A stretch of 64,000 nucleotides of DNA from Pseudomonas izuensis (GTDB lineage: Bacteria; Pseudomonadota; Gammaproteobacteria; Pseudomonadales; Pseudomonadaceae): the NCBI RefSeq assembly GCF_009861505.1, contig NZ_WTFT01000037.1:1-64000 (forward strand), read 5' to 3'. The position numbers and the translations under genes are program-made. Numbering within the stretch: position 1 is the stretch's first letter; every line of letters begins with the position of its first letter. Below, in pieces: positions 34,327 through 43,892 of the stretch. The notes beneath the pieces were generated by a model. That model saw only the letters and a program-made list of their open reading frames with translations. It was not told where the DNA came from and ran no database searches.

Positions 34327-35847
34327 TCAGGGTTCAATCACAAGCCTACCATCCTCCCAGCGCGCCTTCAGTACTAGAGTCCCTTCTGGAGCAGGAGGTA
34401 AATCTTCACAACGGACCGTCGTGTCGATTGGAAAGCGCTGAGCAATCGGATGTATACGATCTACTGATAATGGGGTGCAGATTGTTCCCTTGAGATCTCT
34501 CCCAAGCACAGACATTGCATCGCTTAGTGTCGGCCCATACAAAGTATAAACATCGCCCAGCGCACCGGTCATATCTCGAATAACGACCAACTTCGAATTA
34601 TTATTTTTTGAAACAGTCCACACCTGGTCAATCACACTCACTTGAAGTCGCGCATATCTATAACTCTCATATGCCGATATAGTGCTGGACGTTACCAATA
34701 CAGCAACCAAAATAGATGCGCCAATATAGTTCTCGCTGATAAAATTCCCACTTCGACATCTGATCAAAAGCGACAAACAGACCAAAACAAATCCTGCTGA
34801 AATCGGAAAAAGCACCCTATCTAGGTCACGAATATGAACCGAACTAACATAAATAAGCGAAAGAAGGGGCAACATACCAACCAGTGCAACGCCCAACCCT
34901 GACATTAAAAGTAACGATTTTGCCGTCTCTTGCTTATCAAGCGCCAGCTTACATAGATAAAAAGAAATAAGAAGCAAATAAGGCAGCAAATACGAAGTCT
35001 GCGTAAACGCGGTTGAATAGGCTGCTTCAATATGCGCAACCAAACCTGACACCGTAAGCAATCTTGAACTATCGCCGGCCAGCGCTCCCTCATACCCAGC
35101 GTTACCAAGCACTTTAGAAACAATGAACCAGTAAACCCCGTAGGCCGTAAAACTCAGCATTAAGGCAAATAAAACGCGCCCAGCTGCCTTCGCTCTTGAA
35201 TATTTTCCAACCGTAGCAACATCATCGGTCTGCCCCCATAAAAACGATGCGAAAGGCAAAGCTAGCAAACATAACGTTAAGCCTTGATACGTCACCAACA
35301 TTAAAACGGAGGCAACAACAAACCCAACAACCTTGGCCGTGGAGAATTTTTGGTGCACGCGAATTGCGAAGCCAAGCGATACAAAGAAAAATACTGCAGA
35401 AAGTTGCGCTGACCCATAGCGCCCCAACCAAGCGCCAGGCCAAAACGTCAATGTAGCAGCCAAAATAGAAACTATCCAACGATCACAACCATTGAGCAAT
35501 GGAGATACAGCCCACCGAGTCACATAATAACGTGCAATCAACAATAAACCGGTTCCTGCTGCCACACCGATCGGTTGCCCCGCCCCAATCAGCCACTGCA
35601 AGGCATATGCGAGGAGGTGCAATGGCCGCATGGGAATAAAGTGGGCAAACTCCTCTATATAACCAAGACCGGAAATATTAAACGCAGCGAACAACCCCCA
35701 CTCTTCAATTAGAGGCCTAACCGACCAAAATACTATAGCAAGCAAAAACAAGAGACTTAGCAACTCCAAAATTATTAGGCGATACTTATTCAAGCAACCT
35801 TGAATATCCGCGTTCATTTGGGGTGGAGTACTTATCACAGCATTCAT
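34327..35847 (-). CDS. Polytopic membrane protein, probable O-antigen (Gtr-type) glycosyltransferase
   Basis: A 506-residue protein with roughly ten to eleven membrane segments between residues 25 and 400 and a C-terminal periplasmic part of about 110 residues. Start MNAVISTPPQMNADI, with AAGGGA 6 bases upstream. The early loop VRPLIEEWGLFAAFNISG, the acidic residues near segment 1, and the GYIEEFAHFIPMRPLHLL stretch recall GtrC-like and GT39-like enzymes that use undecaprenyl-linked sugars at the outer face of the inner membrane. I do not see a Wzy pattern. It would attach the sugar made by the genes downstream. Confidence 0.55.
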   Translation of the reverse strand: MNAVISTPPQMNADIQGCLNKYRLIILELLSLLFLLAIVFWSVRPLIEEWGLFAAFNISGLGYIEEFAHFIPMRPLHLLAYALQWLIGAGQPIGVAAGTGLLLIARYYVTRWAVSPLLNGCDRWIVSILAATLTFWPGAWLGRYGSAQLSAVFFFVSLGFAIRVHQKFSTAKVVGFVVASVLMLVTYQGLTLCLLALPFASFLWGQTDDVATVGKYSRAKAAGRVLFALMLSFTAYGVYWFIVSKVLGNAGYEGALAGDSSRLLTVSGLVAHIEAAYSTAFTQTSYLLPYLLLISFYLCKLALDKQETAKSLLLMSGLGVALVGMLPLLSLIYVSSVHIRDLDRVLFPISAGFVLVCLSLLIRCRSGNFISENYIGASILVAVLVTSSTISAYESYRYARLQVSVIDQVWTVSKNNNSKLVVIRDMTGALGDVYTLYGPTLSDAMSVLGRDLKGTICTPLSVDRIHPIAQRFPIDTTVRCEDLPPAPEGTLVLKARWEDGRLVIEP

Positions 35848-35990
35848 ATAACATCCCTTTAAACCGGTCAATCAAGCGAGCCAAACAAATATAGATAGCT
35901 AAAATCGCACACTGTCGTTTACTGGGAGCACCATGCCACATTTTTCATTCGCCTTCCACTGCCCATCTCCCCGCAGTAACCTGCTGGCCG

Positions 35991-36000
35991 CCCCCCCCCC
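35991..36000. repeat. Homopolymer run of ten C
   Basis: Ten C in a row on the plus strand, in the leader region of the Gtr-type glycosyltransferase gene. Runs of this length are prone to slippage, and in several pathogens control surface genes. Confidence 0.7.
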
Positions 36001-36088
36001 TTTAAACCGACGTGTCAACACATGACAAGGTGGGCAGTGCCCCGGTGTCTTGGCACCGGCCAGGCAAAAACATACTGAGATGATGAAA

Positions 36089-36105
36089 GAGCCCATGATG
36101 GGCTC
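36089..36105 (-). terminator. Probable terminator after the double glycosyltransferase gene
   Basis: GAGCCCA / TGGGCTC, stem of 7 with 3-base loop, followed on the minus strand by TTTCATCATCT. It lies 71 bases past the stop at 36176. Confidence 0.5.
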
Positions 36106-36175
36106 AATATCATAGACCGTGGGTGTTACTCACTCCATCTAAGAATATCTTGAAGGGCAACTAACGCTGCCATGA

Positions 36176-38467
36176 CTAAAGACATTCACGCAATACCTTC
36201 CAGTACTCGCCCGAGAGGCACTCGACACTTTGAGCTGAAACAATCTCTGAATTCGGCAGCATAGCTTTCCGCGCGCCGTACGAAGACTCCATCGACTTTA
36301 GCTGTTCCGCCATGTCTTTTGGATTGGCCCCATTCATCCAAGCGAGATTCAACGAAAACTGTAAATCAATTTCACGCATCGCTGCATAATCACTACTAAG
36401 AGATGGAACTCCCAAGCTCGCGGCCTCAATCACACTAAAAGTCCCGTTATCAATAGTACCCGCATGCCAGAGGAAAGCAGCCCCAGCTAAGGTTCTTTGA
36501 TACTCACGATCTGGAAGCTCACCCAGCAAACTCACTTTTTTCCGCGCTAATTTGCTTTGTTTAAACTTAGATACTGCTGTTTTCAAATGTTTAGGTGGTT
36601 TTTTAAAAAGCGCTGCAGTATTTACCCCCGTAACAATACACTCTAACTTTCCACCTAACTCCTCGTAATACCACTTTAAAGCTTCAAGCGCAGCCTCATG
36701 ATTTTTGTGTCGCCCCGCATTGGTGGTCCAAACAAAATATGTAGACTCTGGGCTGTCGCGCCGCTGGAGGTTCGCTGAAAAGTCGGGGGCCAGCATTGGC
36801 ACCTTAAATACCTTCGAAGGTAGTACACCTGCATATTGCAGAGCGTCCCGACGTGTAAACTCCGTACTAACCAAAACTCGCTCTGCCTGCCTCGCTGCAT
36901 TAATAAACGACTGGTCAGCACCACGAGGTAGTATTTTTACATAGCGCTGTAGGTAGTCATAAACCATAAGAATATATGGTTTTAGTGGTAGTAGCGGAAC
37001 AGGCAATCGATCGGATACCACTACCAGCAGATCGCAGTCATTCAACTGCATGAACCCGTCTTCAACGGCCATGTACTGCGACATCAATGGCTCCCACCCC
37101 ACATGCCCAGCGTAGCGCATTGCGCGCCTTGCCTCATCGGCCTGTAGCGTAATCCATTTGAATGTTCGACGTTTTATAGCAGAAGGCAAGTCAGAAAAGT
37201 GCTCGTCGGAGTAAATTACACCATTATCCAAATGAAAAAAAACGACTTCCGCGTGCTCGCCATATTGAACACTTCCTTGATAGATCGCTTGCGCCAGTAA
37301 CTTGGCACCACGCAAGGACCCACCACCATAAGCAACTGGAAGAATAACTGCAATACGCTTGGTTTTGATTGTTCGGCCGGCATCCTCAGCTCTACTAATA
37401 GCTAATTCCGAAAGTATACGAGTGAAACCGTCGCGCCAAGACTGTTCGCAATTGACCAACTTCATGGGCTCAAGTAATGAAGACTGACTTTTCAGAATAG
37501 CGTCAATTAGCTCCTTGTCATCATTAAGTATTCGACTGATTTTCGCTCGAGCATCTTTTATGGTTTCACATCGCCCAGGAAGATTCTTTCCACCCAGACG
37601 ATCAAGCATTCCACCCGCCATAAATACAAGCGGCATACCTGCGCGAACAGCTTCGAAGGGGTGGTAATGAACGTGATTCCGCTCGACCGAATGATAAAAC
37701 ATGAGCCTAAACTCACGCATATTACGCTCGTGAATCTCCTGTGGAACATAACCTAGTACCGCCGGATCAGAAGGCTGTATTGCTTGCGCGCCAGCAACAA
37801 CATATGGCATGCCCTCAAACCAAGACTTAAACGACTTAAACAAATCCGTATAATAAATATTAGTTTCAATATCTGGACAAACAAAATAAATACGCTTATC
37901 ACCACCATTCCAACCATCAGAAATAGTTGAATTGGCGATACCCAATGGCAAATAAACGCGGGAGCGAGAAATAATTAGAGGTTCAATTTCATGCAGATGC
38001 TCGTATGCCTGAGCAAACCAAAACCTTGCTCCGATCCGCCTCAAACTCTGACCATGGTCCGGTGCAAGAACAGAGAGGATTTTTCCGTATGAGAGGCTGG
38101 CATCCAATCCATATGCGCGCCAAAGCACCGCGCCTTTGAAATTCCTGGCAATATTGTTTAAGACTTCCGGGTTATGCAAAATGAAAAACATTACATCGAA
38201 GTACTTATTTGCTACCTCCCAGGCCTGCTTGCTAGGCATCGCATGCCAATCTTGGGCATTCAATAAAGCGAGATCGTCACTGGGTATACTTAAAGCACCA
38301 TCCTCTTCATAAGAAACTGAAGCTGAGCGGTAGGAAATTTCCTGTGGAAAGGACTTAGGCGTAAAAATTTCGCTAATGCCAATTCGCTTGAGCATCGCAA
38401 CTTCGAATTTTCTAGCCGAGCTATGATTCAACAACCACATCACCCGCACCGTCTTATCAACTCTCAT
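36176..38467 (-). CDS. Large glycosyltransferase with two GT-B-like halves
   Basis: A 763-residue soluble protein with no membrane segment. The N-terminal half (about 1-370) ends in a GT-B-like donor site: VERNHVHYHPFEAVRAGMPLVFM, where the Glu in HPFEAVRAG matches the family-4 E-x7-E region. The C-terminal half (about 378-763) is a clearer GT4 domain: RIAVILPVAYGGGSLRGAK, TNAGRHKNHEAALEAL, VSLLGELPDREYQRTLAGA, GTFSVIEAASLGVPSL. Such tandem enzymes often add two different sugars or linkages of one O-antigen unit. Codon use is AT-rich. The start has only a weak AAGTGG site. Confidence 0.78.
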   Translation of the reverse strand: MRVDKTVRVMWLLNHSSARKFEVAMLKRIGISEIFTPKSFPQEISYRSASVSYEEDGALSIPSDDLALLNAQDWHAMPSKQAWEVANKYFDVMFFILHNPEVLNNIARNFKGAVLWRAYGLDASLSYGKILSVLAPDHGQSLRRIGARFWFAQAYEHLHEIEPLIISRSRVYLPLGIANSTISDGWNGGDKRIYFVCPDIETNIYYTDLFKSFKSWFEGMPYVVAGAQAIQPSDPAVLGYVPQEIHERNMREFRLMFYHSVERNHVHYHPFEAVRAGMPLVFMAGGMLDRLGGKNLPGRCETIKDARAKISRILNDDKELIDAILKSQSSLLEPMKLVNCEQSWRDGFTRILSELAISRAEDAGRTIKTKRIAVILPVAYGGGSLRGAKLLAQAIYQGSVQYGEHAEVVFFHLDNGVIYSDEHFSDLPSAIKRRTFKWITLQADEARRAMRYAGHVGWEPLMSQYMAVEDGFMQLNDCDLLVVVSDRLPVPLLPLKPYILMVYDYLQRYVKILPRGADQSFINAARQAERVLVSTEFTRRDALQYAGVLPSKVFKVPMLAPDFSANLQRRDSPESTYFVWTTNAGRHKNHEAALEALKWYYEELGGKLECIVTGVNTAALFKKPPKHLKTAVSKFKQSKLARKKVSLLGELPDREYQRTLAGAAFLWHAGTIDNGTFSVIEAASLGVPSLSSDYAAMREIDLQFSLNLAWMNGANPKDMAEQLKSMESSYGARKAMLPNSEIVSAQSVECLSGEYWKVLRECL

Positions 38468-39132
38468 AAATATCCACTTATTAATTCGAAATCTACCAAA
38501 GAAAAAATTATGCCACGCTTTGCAAAATCTAACTTCATCGAAGTCTCAAAAAAACGAATGATACCCAAACGCCGTTGATCAAGTCGGTGCTCTCCAATCT
38601 AAAAAACAATACACCAAAACTACCGATGCGAGACTCAAAAAACCAGCATCGCATAAGTCGTAGGCAAAGACTAAACGAATCTCTGAAATTGCTCAATAAC
38701 TTTAAGACTAGTGTTAACAGCTTGAGCACCAGAGCGAGATACCCAGATTGGCCCGACCACCTGAACAACGAAACCGGAGCATTTCATAGCCGCGACTGTT
38801 GCTAAATTTAGATGATATTCGGAACCGTGATGTATGTCAGACGCGCCAAGAGCACGTACGAAATACATCGAGGAATTTGCTGCCTGAGTCGACCAGAAAG
38901 AACCTGTTCACGAGTCTTCACTAGGAGCTGAATCGTTAAACTCCATGCTCTAGAATCGACGACGCATTCAACGAACCAGTGCGCTGAACGATGGACACAG
39001 TGGAAATCTGCGCGATGCCGCCGCTTCCGCAGATCGAGTGTTCTCCTGCATAAAGAAAAATCAAGCCCAATCGCTCACAAAACGCCTCGAGCACTGATAG
39101 AATCCTATGCTTAAGGCATTGGAGCGGTATGA
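38468..39132. other. 665-base intergenic region between divergent genes
   Basis: No supported gene. Frames of 60-77 codons occur on both strands (for example 38575-38805 plus, 38535-38768 minus) but lack ribosome sites and recognisable content. The promoters of the acyltransferase (plus) and the double glycosyltransferase (minus) must lie here. The region is long for this locus, and may hold decayed coding sequence. Confidence 0.4.
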
Positions 39133-40290
39133 ATGAACGAGAATAAACTAGAATTCGCCAACATTTTGCGAGGCTTAGCAGCTATTTTTGTTGTTCTCAG
39201 TCATTATCTTCACAACGCGTGGGAGATGCGGCCTCTTGTCGAGAACTTTGCAAACGTCAAAATGCCAACTGAAGAGCTGGTACCGACTCCAATTTACGTA
39301 AAGATGCTAGATATAGTTCCGCACTTCGATTGGGGTGGTTATGGTGTCGGTATCTTCTTTTTAGTCAGTGGGCTGGTCATACCGCTATCCATAAAAAAGT
39401 ATTCAACCCTTGCATTCTTAATCGGTCGAGCCTTCCGATTGTGGCCAGTATATGCCGCAGGCTTCACCATATCGATTCTGTCAATGTATGTAGCCGGAAT
39501 ATACTTCAACAAACCCTTCCAGTACACCTACTGGCAAGTTGCAATTCACTATCTATTGGGTATTCGAGATTTAATTTGGTCCGCAAACATAGATGGAATT
39601 ATTTGGACTTTAGAAATAGAAATAAAATTCTATATCGTTTGCGCGCTTTTAGCGCCCTTCATACGCAAAGGTAACCCACTCATATTCGTCGCCCCAATAG
39701 CAATTGCCGTCAGTTGCTTTTTGGCAGGTATCTACATGAAAAATCACGGTGTAGAGCAAGTAATTTGGAGACTTGCTTATATGCTCACTTTATCTGGACA
39801 ATTCATCGTCTTTATGTTTCTTGGGACAGTTTATTCTTTCTGGATAAATGGCGAACTAAAAACTAAAGCGGCAATACTAATTTCTGCAATCCTGCTGGGA
39901 ACATTCTTCGCACTTCTCTTATGGGGCCCTCATAAGGACATGACGTCAATCGAGTGGGGCGGGTATTTAGCCGCTGTGGTGACTTTCATCCTCTTCACTA
40001 TGTATAAACGTAAAAGCGGAACAATTTTCACCTTCTTGTCCAAGATCAGCTATCCACTTTATGCGTCGCATGGCGCGATGGGGTACGTGGTAATCGCGCT
40101 GGCGCTGAGTTTTGGCGCGTCCCCGAAAATCGCCATCGCAACTGCAATATTCACTGCGATTATTGTGGCTTACGCACTGCATCATCTAGTTGAGACCCCA
40201 ACGCATCGCAAAGGTCAGAAGATTGCGAGAGCTTTGACCACCATAAATAAACCTGGGGTCTCAAAGGTAAAATCTGCAGAAACTGCGTGA
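39133..40290 (+). CDS. OafA-like acyltransferase family 3 protein
   Basis: A 385-residue integral membrane protein, about ten segments. It begins with the family signature LEFANILRGLAAIFVVLSHYLHN (conserved Arg and His), then GGYGVGIFFLVSGLVIPLS, and ends HHLVETPTHRKGQK. This family O-acetylates (or otherwise acylates) sugars of O-antigen, Nod factor and other polymers; there is no SGNH domain. GGAG lies 8 bases before the ATG. It is the only plus-strand gene within the locus and AT-rich, so it looks like a later insertion. Confidence 0.87.
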   Translation: MNENKLEFANILRGLAAIFVVLSHYLHNAWEMRPLVENFANVKMPTEELVPTPIYVKMLDIVPHFDWGGYGVGIFFLVSGLVIPLSIKKYSTLAFLIGRAFRLWPVYAAGFTISILSMYVAGIYFNKPFQYTYWQVAIHYLLGIRDLIWSANIDGIIWTLEIEIKFYIVCALLAPFIRKGNPLIFVAPIAIAVSCFLAGIYMKNHGVEQVIWRLAYMLTLSGQFIVFMFLGTVYSFWINGELKTKAAILISAILLGTFFALLLWGPHKDMTSIEWGGYLAAVVTFILFTMYKRKSGTIFTFLSKISYPLYASHGAMGYVVIALALSFGASPKIAIATAIFTAIIVAYALHHLVETPTHRKGQKIARALTTINKPGVSKVKSAETA

Positions 40291-40400
40291 TCCAAGTTTC
40301 ACCGAAAAGTAACAGTGAGACGACATATTATTACTGTCTTGTAGCTATAGAAGCATTGAGTATGGCCTTGGACCTCTTTAGCTACCCGAACTATCGGAAG

Positions 40401-41510
40401 TCAACTCAACAGATTTTGATAGACATTAGCATATGCCTTTACCATCGTATCGGAAGTAAAGACTGATTCGAAACGCGCCAATGCGCACTGCCCCATTACC
40501 TTACTTTCTTCTGGGTGGTCCCAGATATATTTCATCGCTTGGGCCAATTCATCGGCATTACAAGGCTCTACAACCAACCCGGTTTCGCCTCCAATATTTA
40601 TATACGTAGTGCCTGTCCCGATTTCACAGGAGATTAGAGGTTTACCATACATGGCCGCTTCCAGGAGGGAAATTCCAAAAGCCTCAGAACGTAGATGGGA
40701 AGGAAACACCAAACCACAGCAAAGCATCAACAGCGCAGACTTATCGATGTCGGGTAGCCCTCCAACAAAATGTACGTTAGCCAAGCCCAATTTTTTTGCC
40801 TTCGCCTTTAATTCATTTTCCATAGGTCCCCGGCCTAAAATAACGATTGGAACCCGAACCTTAGCTGCAGCGTCAAGAAGAAAATCAAGCCCTTTATAAT
40901 AACGCAAGGCACCAACAAATAGAAAAAAACGCTCCCCTAACAATCCCTTCCAATGGAGAATCTTTTCAAGTGGCACTTCGGGATATGTACTCCTGTCTAA
41001 ACCTATGGGAATTGTCGTGACTTTTGAATTGAATCGTTGCAGCACCGAACTACTAGCTACATAGTTAGGAGAAGAGGCAATGATTTTATCGACACTTCCA
41101 AGAAATGAATTCATTAATGGCTCATACAACTTCAACAGGATTTTTTGCTTTACAATATCTGAGTGATAACTAACGACCGTAGGCTTTTTAACTTTTTTGA
41201 CGAAATGCACAACATCCATAAACGGCCATGGGAAATGGTAGTTTATGATGTCCGCTTCATTTGCAAGCTCAGCAAAGTCCCGGAACGCTGAAAGTGAAAA
41301 TCCGGTCGATGCGATGTGAAGATCCAATTTTGAGGTATGAGTTATATGATGCCCCAAAACTCTATTTCGACTTGCACCCGCCGCACTCAGAGACAAAACT
41401 TGGGATTCAACACCATGGTGAATCCCGCCTTCTGCCAACTGGAAAATAACTTGCTCGACGCCTCCCATCGTTTCGGGATAATACGTTTTGAAAAAATGCA
41501 GAACTTTCAT
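40401..41510 (-). CDS. Family 4 glycosyltransferase (WbpZ-like)
   Basis: A 369-residue GT-B enzyme. MKVLHFFKTYYPETMGGVEQ with GGVEQVIFQLAEG, SYHSDIVKQKILLKLY, TTIPIGLDRSTYPE, FVGALRYYKGLDFLLDAA, and RSEAFGISLLEAAMYGKPLI (E-x7-E) are close to the mannosyl/rhamnosyltransferases of the WbdB/WbpZ group. In the A-band locus of P. aeruginosa WbpZ is thought to add the first residue to the primer, and it may do so here with perosamine or mannose. Its start overlaps the acetyltransferase stop by 4 bases. Confidence 0.85.
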   Translation of the reverse strand: MKVLHFFKTYYPETMGGVEQVIFQLAEGGIHHGVESQVLSLSAAGASRNRVLGHHITHTSKLDLHIASTGFSLSAFRDFAELANEADIINYHFPWPFMDVVHFVKKVKKPTVVSYHSDIVKQKILLKLYEPLMNSFLGSVDKIIASSPNYVASSSVLQRFNSKVTTIPIGLDRSTYPEVPLEKILHWKGLLGERFFLFVGALRYYKGLDFLLDAAAKVRVPIVILGRGPMENELKAKAKKLGLANVHFVGGLPDIDKSALLMLCCGLVFPSHLRSEAFGISLLEAAMYGKPLISCEIGTGTTYINIGGETGLVVEPCNADELAQAMKYIWDHPEESKVMGQCALARFESVFTSDTMVKAYANVYQNLLS

Positions 41511-42133
41511 TTATTATCTAACCGTTGAGCGGGAACCCCGACGTAAGTACCGGGCTCTTTGATATCACGATGTGCACATGCACCTGCACCCAACGTCACG
41601 CCCTCTGTGATTCGCACTGAATCTATTACTGTAGCGCCCGCGCCTACAAAACAAAAACTTCCAACATATCCTTTGCCTGCCACGGTTGCGTTCACGGAAA
41701 TATGAGTAAATTCACCTATGTCACAATCGTGCTCCACAATGGCACCGGTGTTAATAACGCAACCTACTCCCAATGAGGCCATTGGCCCTACATGGGCATG
41801 CTGTGCAATAAACGAACCTTCACCGATTTTTGCGCCATAACCAATGGTCGATGTAGGTGCAATCAGCGTAGCCAATGGCCAGCCTTGTGTGCATGCCCAA
41901 TCATATTGAGTCTGGCGAATTGAATTACTTCCGGATGCAGGCATAACCGCCCAATTGGCAGGAAGTTTACCCTCCCAAACTGGGAGCACAGGGAATTTCC
42001 CAAAAAATTCATTGGGTCGCGCATTAACATCAATAAAACAGAAATGTTTTATTCCCAATGCCAGCCCGACATCAGCGATACTTCGAGCGTGCCCGCCGAA
42101 GCCTAAAACAAGTAAGCCCCCTGGAGTATTCAT
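41507..42133 (-). CDS. Sugar acetyltransferase, PerB/PglD/NeuD type
   Basis: A 208-residue left-handed beta-helix enzyme. N-terminal sugar-nucleotide domain with LLVLGFGGHARSIADVG, then hexapeptide repeats from about residue 95 (IGYGAKIGEGSFIAQHAHVG, VINTGAIVEHDCDIGEFTHIS); the His of VEHDC is in the position of the catalytic base of PglD. Given the GDP-perosamine synthase in the same operon, the best guess is N-acetylation of GDP-perosamine. It overlaps both neighbours by 4 bases, so it is tightly coupled to the glycosyltransferases. Confidence 0.78.
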   Translation of the reverse strand: MNTPGGLLVLGFGGHARSIADVGLALGIKHFCFIDVNARPNEFFGKFPVLPVWEGKLPANWAVMPASGSNSIRQTQYDWACTQGWPLATLIAPTSTIGYGAKIGEGSFIAQHAHVGPMASLGVGCVINTGAIVEHDCDIGEFTHISVNATVAGKGYVGSFCFVGAGATVIDSVRITEGVTLGAGACAHRDIKEPGTYVGVPAQRLDNK

Positions 42134-43782
42134 TGCCCCTCCACATTCGATTTACTGAAATTAATCGAAATTTTATCTAGGACTTCAATATGTTCATTTA
42201 CCACGTCAGTCCACGTCCGCTTTGAGAGGACCTGGTACGTCTTTTGTTGTGTCAGAAGAAGTTCATTACGATTATCAAGGGCCCACTCAATTCTATACGC
42301 AATATCTTTCCAATCATACGGATCAAAAAAGGTGTCACATTGAAGTTTAGGATCTTTCAGTATCTCTTCAGTTACGGCAATTCTCGCCATGACGACAGGA
42401 GTTCCGACAGAAAGAGCCTCAGTAAAAGTGAAGGGACAGCCACCCTCGCTTAAACTTGGATTTACCGCCAGATCTGCTAGCTTATAACAAGCCGCCAACT
42501 CCTGAACAGTCAATCCGCGCAAACATAAAACGTCATTTTCCAACCGGTTCTTTTTAATGAATTGCTTTAGCTCTGAATATCGTTCAATATCACCGGTCAA
42601 AACCAGCTTATGACTTACAAATTTTTTACGGAGAAGATATTCATATGCACGCAACAACACCATCAGATTTTTATTAGGCCGAAACTGACTAGCATAAAAC
42701 ATAAACTTAAACGATGTATTCGCAATATCCGCAGTATAACTTTTATTTGAAGACTTCCGCATGGCACTTGCGAGCAGCAACCTAGCATAGTGTTGTGATG
42801 TTGTTTCTAAATCTAAAAATCCGTTTACAGTAATCCAATGATCCAACACATTGGGAGCATGATGAATAACTGATACGTTTGAAGCGCGCACAGCGTACTG
42901 ATCAACCAATGTTTCCCACTTGACTCTTTCACTGTAAGTGACGTAATACTGCCCTGTCTGAATCGATGTTTGAACCTCTTCATAGGTTTGTAAAAAGCGA
43001 TCGCCAGCTACTCTGGAAAATCCCACCGGAAAATCCGAGAGCACTACGTCGGGAACACACATCAACAAAGGACGATCAATTTTATTAAAGGCGGGCCAAA
43101 ATGCGGTCGGACTGTACCACGCCCTAACATTAGACAAATTAGCGATTAAATCCAACATGCGTTCAGATTCTATCCGCTCCATACGCTTGTATAAACGCAA
43201 TACAAAAGCATCGTCCTTTGGCTCACCCATAGCCCCCCTAATTCGAAAAATAATTCGTTTCAGCGGACGTGCAAACCTTCTTATAAAGAATCTAGCCTTT
43301 ACAAGTAAAAAAATGACAGCACCAAGCAATACTATGGGACTGATTATAGCTAAAAGACCAAATACAATTAGAGCTTCCAGAAAGAGCAGCGCCCCACTCA
43401 TAAAGCTACGGGTCGTTACCAAGCGTTGTTCGGCATAATCCAACAAAGCTGACTTAGCGGTTTCACACCCACGAAAAAACTTACTGAGAATGCCCGGTTT
43501 TTTCTTCCTTTTCTTTCGTGCAATATAAGCCTCGTACACCCGCAATATCATAGGTTGCTTTTTGGGAGATACCAGCTCGAAACGCTCTCGTGGCACCTCT
43601 TCGCTGGCAAAAAGTTTGTCGAGCCCTTCTCTCGACCAACTGGGACATACAAGTACGAATCGTATGTCTTTACGCTCACTAGCCCCTTTCAGAAAAGCGG
43701 CGAGATATCGACCTAATCCCTCGTGGCGCAAATCCAATCCAGGTGCGTATGCTATGTATATACCATAGTTTATTATAGACAC
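42130..43782 (-). CDS. GT4-type glycosyltransferase with internal hydrophobic segment
   Basis: A 550-residue protein. The C-terminal half is a clear GT-B donor domain (about 340-530): FMFYASQFRPNKNLMVLLRA, LVLTGDIERYSELKQF, LCLRGLTVQELAACYKLADLA, SEGGCPFTFTEALSVGTPVV. The N-terminal half is split by a hydrophobic stretch at about 128-165 (LLFLEALIVFGLLAIISPIV) with a highly basic loop after it, which should tether it to the membrane. It may be the polymer-extending enzyme of the locus (position like WbpX in the A-band locus). It overlaps the acetyltransferase gene by 4 bases. Confidence 0.75.
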   Translation of the reverse strand: MSIINYGIYIAYAPGLDLRHEGLGRYLAAFLKGASERKDIRFVLVCPSWSREGLDKLFASEEVPRERFELVSPKKQPMILRVYEAYIARKKRKKKPGILSKFFRGCETAKSALLDYAEQRLVTTRSFMSGALLFLEALIVFGLLAIISPIVLLGAVIFLLVKARFFIRRFARPLKRIIFRIRGAMGEPKDDAFVLRLYKRMERIESERMLDLIANLSNVRAWYSPTAFWPAFNKIDRPLLMCVPDVVLSDFPVGFSRVAGDRFLQTYEEVQTSIQTGQYYVTYSERVKWETLVDQYAVRASNVSVIHHAPNVLDHWITVNGFLDLETTSQHYARLLLASAMRKSSNKSYTADIANTSFKFMFYASQFRPNKNLMVLLRAYEYLLRKKFVSHKLVLTGDIERYSELKQFIKKNRLENDVLCLRGLTVQELAACYKLADLAVNPSLSEGGCPFTFTEALSVGTPVVMARIAVTEEILKDPKLQCDTFFDPYDWKDIAYRIEWALDNRNELLLTQQKTYQVLSKRTWTDVVNEHIEVLDKISINFSKSNVEGQ

Positions 43783-43892
43783 TTGCGTATAGCTCCCAAA
43801 AATCCCTCGTCAACCACTAGATATCTTATCTGTCGTCCCTTGGGACCCACCCTAGATGCTCACACTGTCGCAGACCTGCACTTGAGCACACT

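Larger units (their letters stand above)
35848..36175. other. Gene-free gap with C-run before the polytopic glycosyltransferase gene
   Basis: 328 bases with no supported gene. It holds a terminator for the gene upstream (36089-36105) and a run of ten C (35991-36000) about 145 bases before the next start codon. The 65-codon minus frame at 35899-36096 has no ribosome site or recognisable product. Confidence 0.5.

Noticed and set aside
35899..36096. A 65-codon minus-strand frame in the gap with the C-run
   Set aside because: The frame includes the C10 run read as poly-Gly and has no ribosome site or similarity.
38575..38805. Possible small gene in the 665-base gap (plus strand)
   Set aside because: It starts with a rare codon, lacks a ribosome site and overlaps equally good frames on the other strand.
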